A DNA stretch of 22,481 nucleotides from Porphyromonadaceae bacterium UBA3318 (GTDB lineage Bacteria; Bacteroidota; Bacteroidia; Bacteroidales; Muribaculaceae), in the NCBI GenBank assembly GCA_002361235.1, contig DESI01000013.1, positions 37,970 through 60,450 of the forward strand, written 5' to 3'. Below the pieces are notes generated by a model. That model did not search any database, was not told where the DNA came from, and saw nothing but the letters and a program-made list of their open reading frames with translations. Position 1 is the first letter of the stretch. Every line of letters begins with the position of its first letter. The translations under genes and the position numbers were made by a program. Below, piece after piece: positions 21,903 to 22,481 of this stretch.

Positions 21903-22363
21903 TGGAAGGAGCACTGATAATACTGGCGGTGACCGTCGTGGTGGGCGTGGCGTTATATCTCGCCGACCGTCTGCATGGGCGCAGGAAAGAAGAATTGTCG
22001 GAAACGGAAACCCCGGAGACTGCTGAAGCGGCCTCCGGGGCGGCCGCGACGGAACAGCCGGCAGCCACGTCCGAGACGCCGGAGACAGGGAAGCACGGGC
22101 CGCTGTGCTGCGGTCAGCACCTGGTGTGCGAGAAGTATCCGCCGACGGACAAGATAATATATTACGACGACGAGGAGCTGGACCGCTTCGCCGGCCGCAG
22201 CGGCGACGACTACACCGACGAGGAGATAGAGGAATTCCAGGAGGTGCTGATGACGCTGCGTCCCGAAGACGCATTGGGATGGTCGCGGAGCGTGGAACAG
22301 AGGCACATAACGCTTCCCGCCGACGTGCGCGACGGCCTGATGCTGCTCATTACGGAGGGTTGA
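21902..22363 (+). CDS. Small single-pass membrane protein with CCGxHxVC motif
   Basis: The 153-residue product starts at ATG 21902, whose A is the last base of the previous stop (TAATG). Residues 4-21 (ALIILAVTVVVGVALYLA) form one N-terminal membrane helix, followed by a basic stretch (RLHGRRKE), which suggests the C-terminal part is cytoplasmic. A low-complexity Ala/Glu/Thr/Pro linker spans about 30-64. Then comes a compact domain with CCGQHLVCEKYPP (Cys69, Cys70, His73, Cys76), possibly metal-binding, followed by IIYYDDEELDRFAGR and an acidic DDYTDEEIEEF segment. I believe similar short proteins occur in other Bacteroidales, but I do not know a tested function. Coupled translation with the 19044 gene may be a chance of compact layout. 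An adaptor role for envelope processes is conceivable but not shown. Confidence 0.85.
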   Translation: MEGALIILAVTVVVGVALYLADRLHGRRKEELSETETPETAEAASGAAATEQPAATSETPETGKHGPLCCGQHLVCEKYPPTDKIIYYDDEELDRFAGRSGDDYTDEEIEEFQEVLMTLRPEDALGWSRSVEQRHITLPADVRDGLMLLITEG

Positions 22364-22430
22364 GGTTTTTGATAACGGAGACCCGTGAGTGGCGATGATG
22401 AAATTTTTTTTAGAAAATATTGCGAAAAAT

Positions 22431-22461
22431 TTTGCGGAATTAAAAAAATGTACTAATTTTG
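22431..22461 (+). promoter_or_regulatory. Strong promoter at the right edge
   Basis: TTTG (22431-22434), 19 bases, then TAATTTTG (22454-22461), preceded by an A/T-rich stretch from about 22400. Transcription would start near 22467, just before the possible tRNA at 22473. Confidence 0.8.
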
Positions 22462-22472
22462 CACTCGCAATC

Positions 22473-22481
22473 GGGCGATTA
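22473..22481 (+). tRNA. Possible 5' end of a tRNA gene, cut by the window edge
   Basis: The last nine bases, GGGCGATTA, fit a tRNA start: seven acceptor bases and the conserved T8-A9 that precede GCTCAG. They lie about 6 bases after the predicted transcription start. Nine bases cannot prove it or give the amino acid. Confidence 0.4.

Overview
The window looks like chromosomal DNA of a gut Bacteroidales, most plausibly the Muribaculaceae/Prevotella side of the order. This is an inference from three things: several start regions carry the Bacteroidota promoter (TTTG, 19-20 bases, TAnnTTTG) with A-rich leaders in place of Shine-Dalgarno sites; the protein families (large-form PurL, a long QueA, a divergent AroA); and five large exported proteins ending in type IX secretion (T9SS)-like C-terminal sorting tails. 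GC content is moderately high in most genes.

Layout. Positions 1-2094 (minus strand) hold purine genes: the N-terminal 512 codons of purL, cut by the window edge, preceded by purE. A tRNA-Leu(TAA) lies at 2371-2454 on the minus strand. A spacer of about 0.9 kb follows with the first copy of an elaborate palindromic element and a tandem-repeat tail. Positions 3380-7444 (plus) hold two adjacent paralogous exported proteins built from about four and seven copies of a roughly 100-residue beta-rich unit. A second copy of palindrome plus tail follows, in direct orientation. Positions 8007-10594 hold housekeeping genes queA and aroA, joined by a TAATG stop/start overlap. Positions 10710-15200, 15366-18557 and 19044-21902 hold three very large exported mosaics of Fn3 and jelly-roll (cleaved-adhesin/choice-of-anchor-J-like) domains; two of them start with a related propeller-like domain. 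A third palindrome copy lies between the second and third mosaic. A small single-pass membrane protein (21902-22363) overlaps the last mosaic by TAATG. The right edge shows a strong promoter followed at once by what looks like the first nine bases of a tRNA.

How it fits together. The exported proteins have no catalytic domain that I can recognise and look like surface or secreted adhesion/matrix modules; no secretion-machine gene is in the window. The main unexplained feature is the three-copy element of about 260-300 bp. Its arms fold as an outer 35-bp stem enclosing three hairpins, and copies differ by paired substitutions that keep the stems intact. All three copies have the same orientation and border exported-protein genes. 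Several spacers also hold short degenerate tandem arrays (units of about 17-29 bp), one of which begins inside the stop-codon region of a gene.
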